18,978 nt of DNA from an uncultured Saprospirales bacterium (GTDB taxonomy: Bacteria; Bacteroidota; Bacteroidia; Chitinophagales; Saprospiraceae): contig CALAZP010000221.1 in assembly GCA_937926355.1 (NCBI GenBank), positions 1-18,978 on the forward strand, given 5' to 3'. The translations under genes and the position numbers were made by a program. The notes under the pieces are model-generated. The model saw nothing but the letters and a program-made list of their open reading frames with translations. It made no database searches and was not told where the DNA came from. Within the stretch, counting starts at the first letter, position 1. Each line of letters opens with the position of its first letter. Below are positions 1 to 8,069 of the stretch, one piece after another.

Positions 1-615
1 GAATACCGCATTCCAATTGCTGGAGATTTGAATAATGTGGATGGTTATCAATTTGCTCTAAGGGTAAATGGTATTGAATGGTTGGGTATAGGGGAAGGTA
101 TAGCTAAGGCGGAGCATTTTGGGTTACGTTATGCAGAAGAAGGTGTTGTTCTTACTTCATGGACCAAGGATGAGAGCCAAAGGAATGAAGGAGATCCACT
201 TTTTGAGTTAGTAATCAGAGCGACAGCGGATATATTATTGAGTGAAGCTTTAAGCATAGACCATCAATATTTAACTCCTGAAGCCTACAACACATCTGGT
301 GAGGCGATGAATGTGGTATTGAGTTTTGCCGAAGGCATAAATATAGAGGCAGTTAGTTTTGAATTGAAGCAAAACACACCGAACCCATTCAGAGAAGAGA
401 CGGTGATTGGTTTTAACTTAGCAGAAGCGAGCGAGGCGACCTTGACTATCAACGATGTAACAGGTAGGGTATTGAAAGTAATCAAAGGCAACTTTACAAA
501 AGGGGCTAACCAGATTAGTATAGATAGTAAAGAATTACCTACAAGAGGGGTGTTCTATTACACTTTGACAGCAGGAGGACATGTTGCTACTAAGAAGATG
601 ATTTTATTGGAATAA
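1..615 (+). CDS. T9SS type A sorting-domain protein, C-terminal fragment (5' truncated by window edge)
   Basis: The frame is open from base 1 (it reads EYRIPIAGDLNNVDGYQF), so the gene begins outside the window and the TTG at 28 is not a real start. Roughly the first 110 residues look like a cohesin-like beta-sandwich repeat of the kind found in large secreted Bacteroidota proteins: a GYQFAL strand, then HFGLRYAEEGVVLTSW. A linker (AYNTSGEAMNVVLSF) follows. The last 80 or so residues are a Por/T9SS type A sorting tail: QNTPNPF near base 370, a strand ending in IGFNL, INDVTGRVLK, and a GVFYYTLTAGG...ATKKMILL end. Such tails direct export across the outer membrane by the type IX system, where they are cleaved and often replaced by a surface anchor. 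The function of the missing N-terminal part cannot be known here. Call of sorting tail: very sure; cohesin-like domain: moderate. Confidence 0.9.
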   Translation, partial: EYRIPIAGDLNNVDGYQFALRVNGIEWLGIGEGIAKAEHFGLRYAEEGVVLTSWTKDESQRNEGDPLFELVIRATADILLSEALSIDHQYLTPEAYNTSGEAMNVVLSFAEGINIEAVSFELKQNTPNPFREETVIGFNLAEASEATLTINDVTGRVLKVIKGNFTKGANQISIDSKELPTRGVFYYTLTAGGHVATKKMILLE

Positions 616-995
616 AGCAACACAAAATATGTTATTTATGGTCTTACAAACTTATGTTAGGTTTAAATATTGAGTGGCAAATTATTTAGGCCAGTTTATA
701 TAAGGAAAAGCTATGATTCCCACCGAACAAAAATTAAAAGGCTGCTATACAAATAGCAGCTTTTTTTAATATTAGTCCTATTTTAAAATTAATTACAACG
801 GCAATTTATCATAGCATTCAGATACATTTCTCTGATTTAGTTCTCCCCAAGGATTCAATTCTTTGTTTGAAAACCCAGACTTATGGTCCAATTCTGTTGT
901 TTTATTTTGAATTTATTTGAGCAATTATGAAGTTGCTTTTATAGATGGTTTTTAAATCAGGGGTACGCAGAGGATCTTATCGCCGTAAGATTTGT
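616..995. other. 380-bp convergent intergenic region
   Basis: This lies between the stop of the T9SS cargo gene (plus) and the stop of the trehalose synthase/phosphatase gene (minus). Apart from the strong terminator at 741-767, it holds a short hairpin at 974-991 (ATCTTA / TAAGAT with a 6-base TCGCCG loop), immediately downstream of the minus-strand stop codon. That hairpin has no U tract on the minus strand, so it may be a transcript 3'-end stabiliser or chance. The rest is AT-rich and I see no coding potential, RNA gene or repeat. Confidence 0.6.
741..767 (+). terminator. Rho-independent terminator downstream of the T9SS cargo gene
   Basis: A perfect 8-bp stem (GCTGCTAT / ATAGCAGC) closes a 4-base ACAA loop and runs straight into seven T residues at 761-767. 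It lies about 125 bp after the stop codon of the first gene, in the right orientation to end its transcript. On the other strand the tract after the stem is broken (AAATTAAAAG on the plus strand), so any function as terminator for the convergent trehalose gene would be weaker. Confidence 0.9.
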
Positions 996-3203
996 TTATT
1001 TGTCTGCCAAAAGTCTTAAAAATGACTTAAACTTTTGACTGGAACTGGCCATATAGGTGGCTTCAGTAGCTTTTTTACCCACTTTAATAGTAATAGCCCT
1101 TTGGGGGAGGGCGGCAAACATGCGTTCATCGGTGACGTCATCTCCTGCTGCCAAAATGAAGTCGTATTCTTCATTTTGAATCAAGGAAGTTGCAGCCACC
1201 CCTTTATTGATGTTTCGATTGACTACTTCAATGATTTTGTCCCCATCCATATATTCTATTTCTCCAGTAATGATGCTGTCCAATAAGGTTTTCAGTTCAA
1301 TGGCCCGCTGTGACCCTAATTCTGGGTCAGTTTGACGATAGTGCCAAACTAAAGAATTGTTTTTACGCTCAATAAAGGTCCCTGGTGTATTATCGGAGAA
1401 AGTTTCCAATATAGGTAGAATGGTATCCATCCATTCATTGTGTGCAAGGTCATTGTGAATCCATTCTCCCCCGGCCCGCTTAATACTCAATCCATGCTCA
1501 GCGACTAGTCCCATATTCAAATGTCCAAATTGGGCATCCAAAAATTGACCATCCCTGCCGCTGATGATGACCACTTTGGTATGGGGTAATGCCGTTAATT
1601 GTTGCAATAGCACTAGGAGAGTGGAATCGGGAAGAGACTGTGCTGGATCGTTATGAAATCCTACCAAAGTGCCGTCGTAGTCCAATAGTAACAAACGGTT
1701 ACTCGATTGCTCAAATCGCTCGAGAAGGTGTTGGATGACCTTCTCATTCGAGAGTGTTTTTTGTTTTTTACGATCGTGTTGGGCTACTGATTTTAATGCT
1801 TTGTTAAAAGATGCCGCCCATTTATGTACCGTATATCGCCTGATTCTTTTACGCAGCCCCTTATTGCGCTCTATCTGCTCCTTTAGGGGCATATCCACCG
1901 CTGTTTTAATAGCTCCTGCTAATTCCTCCAAATCATAGGGGTTAACCAAAATGGCCTGGTGCAATTCCTTGGCCGCACCTGCCATTTCACTGAGTATGAG
2001 GACACCTGTATCATCAACTCGGGTGGCTAAATATTCTTTGGCTACCAGATTCATGCCGTCTCTGACTGGAGTAATCATGGCGATGTCAGCTGCCAAATAC
2101 AAATCGATTAAGTTATCGAATTCCATAGAGCGGTAATAATACCAAATAGGCGTCCAATTGACTGTTGCAAATCTTCCGTTTACCCTACCAACTAACTCAT
2201 CGGTTTCCCGTTTTAATGCTTGATAATGGGACACACTGGTTCTTGAGGGTACGGCCAGCATGATCAGCCTGACCTTTTCTAGGTACTCGGGAAACTGCTC
2301 AAGGAAAATTTCAAAAGCTTTAATTCGATTAGTGATGCCCTTGGTGTAATCCAAACGGTCAATTGCTAAGATCAAGTGACTTTTTTCAGATTGCTTTTTG
2401 TGCATCTCCAATTGCAGACTGATATCAGATTGCTCTTTGGAGGGCAATTTTCCATGAGTCTTCGCAGCCCCGTCAAATTTGTCAAAATCAATACCCATAG
2501 GAAAGGTATTTACCGTAACCTCTCTATGATCTTTTAGGATCTCATTAAAGGTGACTTCCAAATTTAAAATGCGCTTAACGGAACTCAAGAAATGTCGCTG
2601 ATAATCGTAAGTATGAAAACCAATTAAATCTGCACCCAACAAACCTTCCAGCAATTCTTTACGCTTCGGAAAAATTCGGTATAACTCGAAAGATGGAAAA
2701 GGAATGTGCAGAAAAAATCCAATAGTTACCTCCGGATTCAAATCCCGAATCATTTGTGGGCAAAGCATCAATTGATAATCGTGTACCCATACATAATCAC
2801 CTGGCTCTAGATATTGATTGACAATTTCAGCATATTTTAAGTTGACCGCTTCATAGGCATCCCACTGGTTTTCCTCAAATATCATCAGGTGGCTGAAATA
2901 GTGAAAAAGTGGCCAAAGACATTTATTGGATAAGCCGTAATAAAAGTCGTCAATTTCCGGTTCAGTAAGGAATACAGGAGCATACCTTCCAGTCTTAAGT
3001 TCCTCCTCCAGTTGTATCACTTCCGATTGGCTCAATGCTTCGCTCGCTATTCCTGGCCAACCAATCCATAGTGCATCTCCCTCAGAGTGAAAGGATTTTA
3101 ATCCTGTTGCAAGTCCACCGCTGCTGGCTTGGAAAACATATCCTTCGGAAGTTTTTTCTAAATGAATGGGTAATCGGTTGGAAACGATGATATGCTTGGA
3201 CAT
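996..3203 (-). CDS. otsAB: Bifunctional trehalose-6-phosphate synthase / trehalose-6-phosphate phosphatase (OtsA-OtsB fusion)
   Basis: A two-domain cytoplasmic enzyme of 735 residues for the OtsAB route: NDP-glucose plus glucose-6-phosphate gives trehalose-6-phosphate, which is then dephosphorylated to trehalose. The N-terminal GT20 domain (about 1-475) has SNRLPI (8-13), a GG loop (29-30), WIGWPG (46-51), HDYQL (141-145), DRLDYTKG (282-289) and RDGMNLVAKE (381-390). The Arg/Lys (283/288) and Asp/Glu (382/390) pairs have the same spacing as the sugar-nucleotide-binding residues of E. coli OtsA. A basic linker leads to a HAD phosphatase domain with DYDGT (nucleophile D508, acid D510), IISGRDG and GDDVTDE (687-693), so both halves look catalytically complete. 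There is no leader peptide and the start gives the canonical short N-terminus before SNRLPI. It diverges from the GH15 gene across 97 bp, suggesting shared control. Fused OtsAB proteins are common in Bacteroidota, so the fusion is not novel. Confidence 0.96.
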   Translation of the reverse strand: MSKHIIVSNRLPIHLEKTSEGYVFQASSGGLATGLKSFHSEGDALWIGWPGIASEALSQSEVIQLEEELKTGRYAPVFLTEPEIDDFYYGLSNKCLWPLFHYFSHLMIFEENQWDAYEAVNLKYAEIVNQYLEPGDYVWVHDYQLMLCPQMIRDLNPEVTIGFFLHIPFPSFELYRIFPKRKELLEGLLGADLIGFHTYDYQRHFLSSVKRILNLEVTFNEILKDHREVTVNTFPMGIDFDKFDGAAKTHGKLPSKEQSDISLQLEMHKKQSEKSHLILAIDRLDYTKGITNRIKAFEIFLEQFPEYLEKVRLIMLAVPSRTSVSHYQALKRETDELVGRVNGRFATVNWTPIWYYYRSMEFDNLIDLYLAADIAMITPVRDGMNLVAKEYLATRVDDTGVLILSEMAGAAKELHQAILVNPYDLEELAGAIKTAVDMPLKEQIERNKGLRKRIRRYTVHKWAASFNKALKSVAQHDRKKQKTLSNEKVIQHLLERFEQSSNRLLLLDYDGTLVGFHNDPAQSLPDSTLLVLLQQLTALPHTKVVIISGRDGQFLDAQFGHLNMGLVAEHGLSIKRAGGEWIHNDLAHNEWMDTILPILETFSDNTPGTFIERKNNSLVWHYRQTDPELGSQRAIELKTLLDSIITGEIEYMDGDKIIEVVNRNINKGVAATSLIQNEEYDFILAAGDDVTDERMFAALPQRAITIKVGKKATEATYMASSSQKFKSFLRLLADK

Positions 3204-3300
3204 AATTTACATTTTGGTTGGCAAAGAATGGATTTTGAGCCTCCCGTTATAAAATTTCAGACTTTTGGGCTATTTTCCAATCTAACAATAAAAAACGTGT
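3204..3300. promoter_or_regulatory. Divergent promoter region between otsAB and the GH15 gene
   Basis: The 97-bp spacer must hold the start signals of two divergent genes. It is AT-rich with T/A runs, but I could not place a confident Bacteroidota -33 TTTG / -7 TAnnTTTG pair on either strand. The plus-strand TATTTTC at about 3271 is only a partial -7 match. Neither start codon has a purine-rich Shine-Dalgarno sequence, as is usual in this phylum. The promoter role is inferred from gene geometry rather than from motifs. Confidence 0.45.
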
Positions 3301-5079
3301 ATGGGTTTGAATTACGGTATTATTGGAAATTGTAAGTCTGCTGCATTGGTCAAGGAGGACACCTCCATCGATTGGTTTTGTTTGCCACAATTTGACTCTC
3401 CATCTGTTTTTGCCGCTCTATTGGATTCTTCAAAGGGGGGACATTTTAAAATTAACAGTAAGAGTGTACAATCCTACAAACAATTTTATTTAGAGCATAC
3501 CTGTGTACTCATTACCCAAATATATTGCGGAGATGGTACGATTGAAATTACCGATTACATGCCGAGATATCAAAAGGAGGGAGAGACCTACCACGCTCCC
3601 CCAGAAATGGTCCGATTGATTAGGCCCATTAAAGGAACCCCTGAAATTTCTATTGCTTATCATCCCAAATTGGAGTATGCAGTGGGTAATACGAGAACTT
3701 ATAAAAAGAATGACTGTATAGTCAGCGTTTACGACGAAGATTGTTACGATACCCTTTTTTGTTACACCAATGCAGAGAAAGAAGACGTTATAGAAGGTAC
3801 TTCCTTTGTGCTTGATACTCCGCTATACTTTCTCTTGGCTTACAATGAGAAATTAAAGGTTCCCGATTGGGAAGATTTACAATTCGACTTTGAGCGAACT
3901 AAGGTTTATTGGCTCAATTGGAGTGCAAAAACTCCCAAATTAAGCAGATATAATAAGGAGGTGTTGCGCAGCGCTTTGACGCTTAAGTTATTAACCTTCG
4001 AAAAAACGGGTGCTATCCTAGCTGCAGCTACGACCTCATTGCCTGAAACCATCGGGGAAGTGCGCAATTGGGATTACAGATTTTGCTGGATAAGGGATGC
4101 CTCCATGGTTATGAAAGTCATCTCTAGATTAGGCCACCAGGTAATTGTTAAAAAATTCATTGCTTATATCATTGATTTGATTCCAGAAAAGGATGAAAAA
4201 TTGCAAATCATGTATGGGATTAATGGCCAAAAAAACCTGGAGGAAAAAATTTTAGATCACCTGCAAGGATATGAGGGGTCTAAGCCAGTCAGAATAGGTA
4301 ATGCGGCCTATCTTCAAAAACAAAACGACATCTATGGTATTTTGGTCGATGCGATTTACTTTCAGCTTTACAAATTTCCTAACGACAGAGATTTTCATGA
4401 AGAAATATGGGGTATAGTAAAAAATATCGTTTGGATCGTTCGCAACAACTGGCAGCAACCAGATAAAGGTATTTGGGAATTTAGAAATGAGGATCGGCAT
4501 TTTGTGTTTTCGAAACTCCTGTGTTGGGTGGCGATTGATAGAGCCATCAAAATAGCCGAAATTTTAGACAAACCTGAATCTACAAAAAAATGGTTGCCCC
4601 TGGCTGAAGAAATTAAAGCGGATATTCACCATAATGGTTGGAATGAATCTATAGGGGCATACACCCAATCCTATGGAAGTACAGATTTGGATGCTTCTGT
4701 TTTGTTGATGGAATCCTATGGATTAGTAGATGCCATGGATCCCAGGTATGTCAGCACGGTGAAGGCGATTGAAAAATCGCTCTGCCACGAAGGATTGCTC
4801 TATCGATATAAAAACTCTGATGATTTTGGTGTGCCTACCTCTTCTTTTACGGTGTGCACTTTTTGGTACATCAATAGTTTGTATAAAATCGGCGAAAAAG
4901 AAAAAGCAGTTCAATTATTTGATCAACTGTTATCCTACAGCAACCATTTGGGTTTATTTAGCGAAGACTTGGATTTTCAAACCAAGCGACTGCTGGGGAA
5001 TTTTCCGCAGGCCTACTCCCATTTGGCTTTAATTGAATTCGCTATGAACATCCATGAAGACGCCATAAAAAATGGATAA
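3301..5079 (+). CDS. Glycoside hydrolase family 15 protein (glucoamylase/trehalase-like)
   Basis: A 592-residue GH15 enzyme that would release glucose from an alpha-glucoside by inversion. An N-terminal trehalase-like beta domain (GIIGNCKSAALV...DWFCLPQFDSPSVFAALLD, about 1-215) precedes an (alpha/alpha)6 barrel. Barrel landmarks are RNWDYRFCWIRDA (255-267), a VRIGNAAY...NDIYG segment, GIWEFR (390-395) with E393 as likely general acid, and GLFSEDLD (551-558) with E555 as likely general base. The length is typical of bacterial GH15 and no signal peptide is seen, so it should be cytoplasmic. GH15 members of this architecture include trehalases (mycobacterial and archaeal types) and glucan 1,4-alpha-glucosidases; sequence alone does not settle which this is. 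Its position next to otsAB favours trehalose turnover (inference). It ends only 6 bp from the stop of the convergent lipoprotein gene. Confidence 0.92.
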   Translation: MGLNYGIIGNCKSAALVKEDTSIDWFCLPQFDSPSVFAALLDSSKGGHFKINSKSVQSYKQFYLEHTCVLITQIYCGDGTIEITDYMPRYQKEGETYHAPPEMVRLIRPIKGTPEISIAYHPKLEYAVGNTRTYKKNDCIVSVYDEDCYDTLFCYTNAEKEDVIEGTSFVLDTPLYFLLAYNEKLKVPDWEDLQFDFERTKVYWLNWSAKTPKLSRYNKEVLRSALTLKLLTFEKTGAILAAATTSLPETIGEVRNWDYRFCWIRDASMVMKVISRLGHQVIVKKFIAYIIDLIPEKDEKLQIMYGINGQKNLEEKILDHLQGYEGSKPVRIGNAAYLQKQNDIYGILVDAIYFQLYKFPNDRDFHEEIWGIVKNIVWIVRNNWQQPDKGIWEFRNEDRHFVFSKLLCWVAIDRAIKIAEILDKPESTKKWLPLAEEIKADIHHNGWNESIGAYTQSYGSTDLDASVLLMESYGLVDAMDPRYVSTVKAIEKSLCHEGLLYRYKNSDDFGVPTSSFTVCTFWYINSLYKIGEKEKAVQLFDQLLSYSNHLGLFSEDLDFQTKRLLGNFPQAYSHLALIEFAMNIHEDAIKNG

Positions 5080-5090
5080 ATAATTTTATC
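5067..5090 (-). terminator. Candidate weak terminator spanning both stop codons of a convergent gene pair
   Basis: A perfect 6-bp inverted repeat (GATAAA-TAAT-TTTATC, 5075-5090) contains the stop codon of the GH15 gene (5077-5079) and of the lipoprotein serine hydrolase gene (complement 5086-5088). Read on the minus strand, the stem is followed after two bases by six T residues (5072-5067), the layout of a weak intrinsic terminator for the three-gene minus operon. The stem is nearly all A-T, so stability would be low. On the plus strand no T run follows. Confidence 0.35.
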
Positions 5091-6531
5091 GTTTGATAAG
5101 CGTAAATTCGTATTGTTCATTATAGACCAACCCGCTCAAGGTGTTGTCCTCTTCCAATTGGAACGTAACTCGGTCATTGGTGTCTGTATTGACAAAACTA
5201 CTCGAACCTATGGGAAAATAGGATTCTTTAGCAGCTTCTTTGCCTATTTCGTAAATGATCAAATTAGCTGGTTGAGCTATAATCTCAATTTGCATTTGCA
5301 AATCTTCGTTGTAATAACGCCCTTGATACCCTTGAATTTGCTCTTCGCTTAGGTCCACCAAAACTAAAGTTTCCGGATGAAAATAATCCCATCCATAGGC
5401 CTCACTGATGCTTCTTTTGATTTCATTAATCAAGCCCATCCCACTATCTGAATTGGTCATGATGGCAAAGCCTGCTTTATCGCCTTCGGCAAAAGCCCAC
5501 CAGGTACTTCGGTACCCTTCATTAGCACCCCCGTGGCCAAATGCTAACCTGCCCTGCTCTTGGTAAACCGCAGGTCCTACCCCTGTAAGCATCGTTTCTA
5601 CACTTTTTTTGTTTAGAACATTAATGGTTTTGCCATCGTAGATACGCTGTAATTCCAAAGCAAAATTAGCCAAATCAGATGGAGTGGTCCATAGTCCAGC
5701 CGCCGCTAACTCTGGATAATTGTGCCATTGACCTACTACCAGAGTGCCATCTGATCGATGACCAATAGCAGCAGCTCCTTTATAGGCGTCCGGTAGGGGT
5801 TGAAGAAAAAAGCTGTTCCGCATACCAAAAGGTAAAAGAATATTATTTTTCAAATAATCAGGTAACGATCCATCTATCATCTCCTCCATTACCTTTTGTG
5901 CGATGGTATAACCACCGCCGGAGTATCGGTAAACGGAACCAGGGACTTCGGTTACTGCTATGGCTGGTGTATTGGCAGGAGATTGTCCTTTCAGGATTTG
6001 TGTTGTTGTGGGCAACTTTTCTCCTTGAGCATAACCTGGGAATCCGTGAACATTCACTCCAGCTTTATGGCTCAATAATTTTCTTAGCGTTACGGCAGAA
6101 TCTTGCTGTAGCTCATTATAAGGTACCTTCCACTCTTTGGTCAAATAGTTATTTACCGCTTGGTCGATATCAATACGATTGGTTTGGGCCAACCTAAGTA
6201 TCCCAGCTGCCGCTACCGGTTTGCTAATAGAAGCAGCCTGAAAAAGGGTATATGGATCAATCCGTCTACTGCTTTGGTAACTGTAGAAACCATATCCCTT
6301 GGCCCATTCGATGCTGTCATTTCTAAAGAAAACTATAGATACCCCAGGGACCTTGTAGTGCTCCATACGTTCGTAAAGATTCATTTTAGGAATCTCCTGA
6401 CCCTCAAATACTACCGCAGGAATTAGACCTTCTTCTACAAGTTGTATGGGGTCAACCGCAGCTGATTCTTCATTGGATTGACAACCAATAATACTAACGA
6501 GTATCAATAAAAAGATAGGTATATACTTCAT
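5086..6531 (-). CDS. Lipoprotein serine hydrolase of the S12/class C beta-lactamase superfamily
   Basis: Probably a periplasm-facing lipoprotein: a 16-residue hydrophobic leader (ILVSIIGC) places the lipidated Cys at residue 17. The superfamily contains D,D-peptidases, D-aminopeptidases, esterases and beta-lactamases. The catalytic SxxK is SISK (101-104), with S101 the nucleophile and K104 the base. The third motif is HGG (333-335) in place of the beta-lactamase KTG, as in D-aminopeptidase-like and esterase-like members. The second motif reads YSG (203-205, within YRYSGGGY) rather than YxN. A C-terminal beta-rich domain (about 395-481) resembles the DUF3471-type domain often appended to such proteins. 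It is the last gene of a three-gene operon, and its ATG overlaps the TGA of the upstream hydrolase by 4 bp, implying translational coupling. The substrate is unknown, and annotation as an antibiotic-resistance enzyme would be unjustified. Confidence 0.88.
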   Translation of the reverse strand: MKYIPIFLLILVSIIGCQSNEESAAVDPIQLVEEGLIPAVVFEGQEIPKMNLYERMEHYKVPGVSIVFFRNDSIEWAKGYGFYSYQSSRRIDPYTLFQAASISKPVAAAGILRLAQTNRIDIDQAVNNYLTKEWKVPYNELQQDSAVTLRKLLSHKAGVNVHGFPGYAQGEKLPTTTQILKGQSPANTPAIAVTEVPGSVYRYSGGGYTIAQKVMEEMIDGSLPDYLKNNILLPFGMRNSFFLQPLPDAYKGAAAIGHRSDGTLVVGQWHNYPELAAAGLWTTPSDLANFALELQRIYDGKTINVLNKKSVETMLTGVGPAVYQEQGRLAFGHGGANEGYRSTWWAFAEGDKAGFAIMTNSDSGMGLINEIKRSISEAYGWDYFHPETLVLVDLSEEQIQGYQGRYYNEDLQMQIEIIAQPANLIIYEIGKEAAKESYFPIGSSSFVNTDTNDRVTFQLEEDNTLSGLVYNEQYEFTLIKR

Positions 6532-8063
6532 TTTTTGACAGCATTGATCTCTTCAAAAAAAATATCTCCATTGGGTACAAAAAACTGTAGTCCTGATGCC
6601 TTACCCATATGGTCTTTGGTGATTTGTACCGTACCAAAATCAAACCATGCATGCGTTTGGTGCCAATCTAAATAATAGGTGTCACCATTCCAAGGCATCA
6701 AATTAGCAGTGAGCAGTGGTGCTTTATCAAAATGAATCTGGAGTAGTCCATCTTGACTCTTTATTTGGATATCTCCATACAATGGGCAGTGGTAAGTTCC
6801 AACGATATGCTCCATAGAAAGACTGGGCTGTTGATTGCTGTCCTCCCCATCAGACCACAATTCGTAGTTTTCCACTCTTCTATCAAAACCTTTATATAAA
6901 TTCTGAAGCCCACGATCCGCCCAATCGATATCACTTCCACCTAATTTTTCTTCGAGGATATCGTACATGGCATAGGTGCCAAGACCTGTCATGCTGTTGG
7001 TTAATATAACCCCGGCAAAATTTAAATCCGGAACTAAAAATACTCGGCTAAACATCCCATCATAGCCTCCAGAATGACTGATGACTCGGTGCCCATTCCA
7101 GTCGAATATGCCCCAACCCAAACCATAGCCATCAAAATTTTTAGCCGGCATCAACATTTTAGAGGATTTTCTAACCAAGTAATTATTGTGGTAGGTCCAA
7201 AGTTTTTCTTGGGTAGCGGGTTGTAATAAGGTATCCCCATTCCATATCCCTTGGTTCAATTGAAATTGCAACCACTTGGCCATATCTGCCACACTGGAAA
7301 TAATTCCACCTGCTGCACCCATATTATCCCAATTGGTCCACTCAATGGGCATATTGCCCTCACGAGTAGTTTTGTGTGGGGTGGCCTTATTAGTAGTGCC
7401 CTCCAATTGTTGGACAGAGGTTAAGGTGCGGTCCATTCCGAGTGGTTCAAAAACTGCCTTTTGAAGGTATTGATCCCATGATTGCCCAGTAACGGCTTGG
7501 ATTACTTCCCCAGCGGCGATAAACATTAAGTTAGAATAGCCATATCCCGCTCGGAATGAGTACGCCTTCGACAAATGTTCCAATGTGGATAGGGTCTCCC
7601 GAGCTGACCGCTCGCTTTTGTACCAAAGTACATCTCCACTAAAAGTACCCAATCCAGCCCTGTGACAGAGTAAGTCTTCAATGGTCAATTGGGCCGTCAC
7701 CCAAGGATCATAAAGTCTCAGGTACGGCAGGTAGTTGATCACCTTATCTTTCCAATTCAACCGTCCTTCATCTACCAATATTCCCAAAGCGGTAGCTATA
7801 AATGCTTTGGTGTTAGAGGCAATCGCGTATAAAGTCTCCTGATCCGAGAAAGTATTTTGATTATTTTCCTTTCTCCCATACCCTTTACTCCATATCACTT
7901 CACCATTATCTATAATGGCAACCGACATACCCGGAACTTCCCATTTCTCAACCATCTTTTCGAAATAGTCATTCAAAACAACCGGGTCTAATTGTGCTAT
8001 CCCTGGCAACGCATGGAAGAATAGCAATAATTGAAAGAGTAGTTGAAAAAATTTACGCATCAT
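6528..8063 (-). CDS. Exported serine hydrolase, S12/beta-lactamase superfamily
   Basis: A 511-residue exported enzyme with a signal peptide of about 24 residues (hydrophobic stretch then PGIAQ, cleavage likely before LDPVV). All three active-site motifs of the D,D-peptidase/class C fold are intact: SNTK (83-86), YSN (176-178) and HSG (330-332). HxG instead of KTG is the pattern of S12 peptidases such as the Streptomyces R61 D,D-carboxypeptidase and of related D-aminopeptidases. A DUF3471-like beta domain occupies about 418-511. The catalytic and C-terminal parts align closely with the second half of the VanX-S12 fusion at 12143-14308 (shared IEDLL.HR.GLG, GAAGGI.S, GYGLGW and VILTNS/T blocks), so the two are paralogues. 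Six bases separate it from the CocE-type gene upstream, and it overlaps the next gene by 4 bp. The start is MMRK; either Met is possible. D,D-peptidase, D-aminopeptidase and esterase activity are all open. Confidence 0.9.
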   Translation of the reverse strand: MMRKFFQLLFQLLLFFHALPGIAQLDPVVLNDYFEKMVEKWEVPGMSVAIIDNGEVIWSKGYGRKENNQNTFSDQETLYAIASNTKAFIATALGILVDEGRLNWKDKVINYLPYLRLYDPWVTAQLTIEDLLCHRAGLGTFSGDVLWYKSERSARETLSTLEHLSKAYSFRAGYGYSNLMFIAAGEVIQAVTGQSWDQYLQKAVFEPLGMDRTLTSVQQLEGTTNKATPHKTTREGNMPIEWTNWDNMGAAGGIISSVADMAKWLQFQLNQGIWNGDTLLQPATQEKLWTYHNNYLVRKSSKMLMPAKNFDGYGLGWGIFDWNGHRVISHSGGYDGMFSRVFLVPDLNFAGVILTNSMTGLGTYAMYDILEEKLGGSDIDWADRGLQNLYKGFDRRVENYELWSDGEDSNQQPSLSMEHIVGTYHCPLYGDIQIKSQDGLLQIHFDKAPLLTANLMPWNGDTYYLDWHQTHAWFDFGTVQITKDHMGKASGLQFFVPNGDIFFEEINAVKK

Positions 8064-8069
8064 ACTTAG

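Noticed and set aside
28..30. TTG at base 28 as a gene start
   Set aside because: The reading frame is open to base 1 and the upstream residues continue the same beta-strand pattern, so the gene is truncated by the window edge.
713..769. Short open frame of 18 codons beginning ATGATTCCC
   Set aside because: It runs through the stem and T tract of the strong terminator at 741-767 and shows no homology-like pattern.
974..991. Hairpin after the trehalose synthase/phosphatase stop as an intrinsic terminator
   Set aside because: The 6-bp stem has no U tract on the minus strand, so it is mentioned only as a feature of the intergenic region.
5086..8063. Tandem beta-lactamase resistance genes
   Set aside because: Both proteins have HxG instead of the KTG triad of true class A/C beta-lactamases and carry extra C-terminal domains. 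They belong to the broad S12 serine-hydrolase group, and resistance cannot be claimed.
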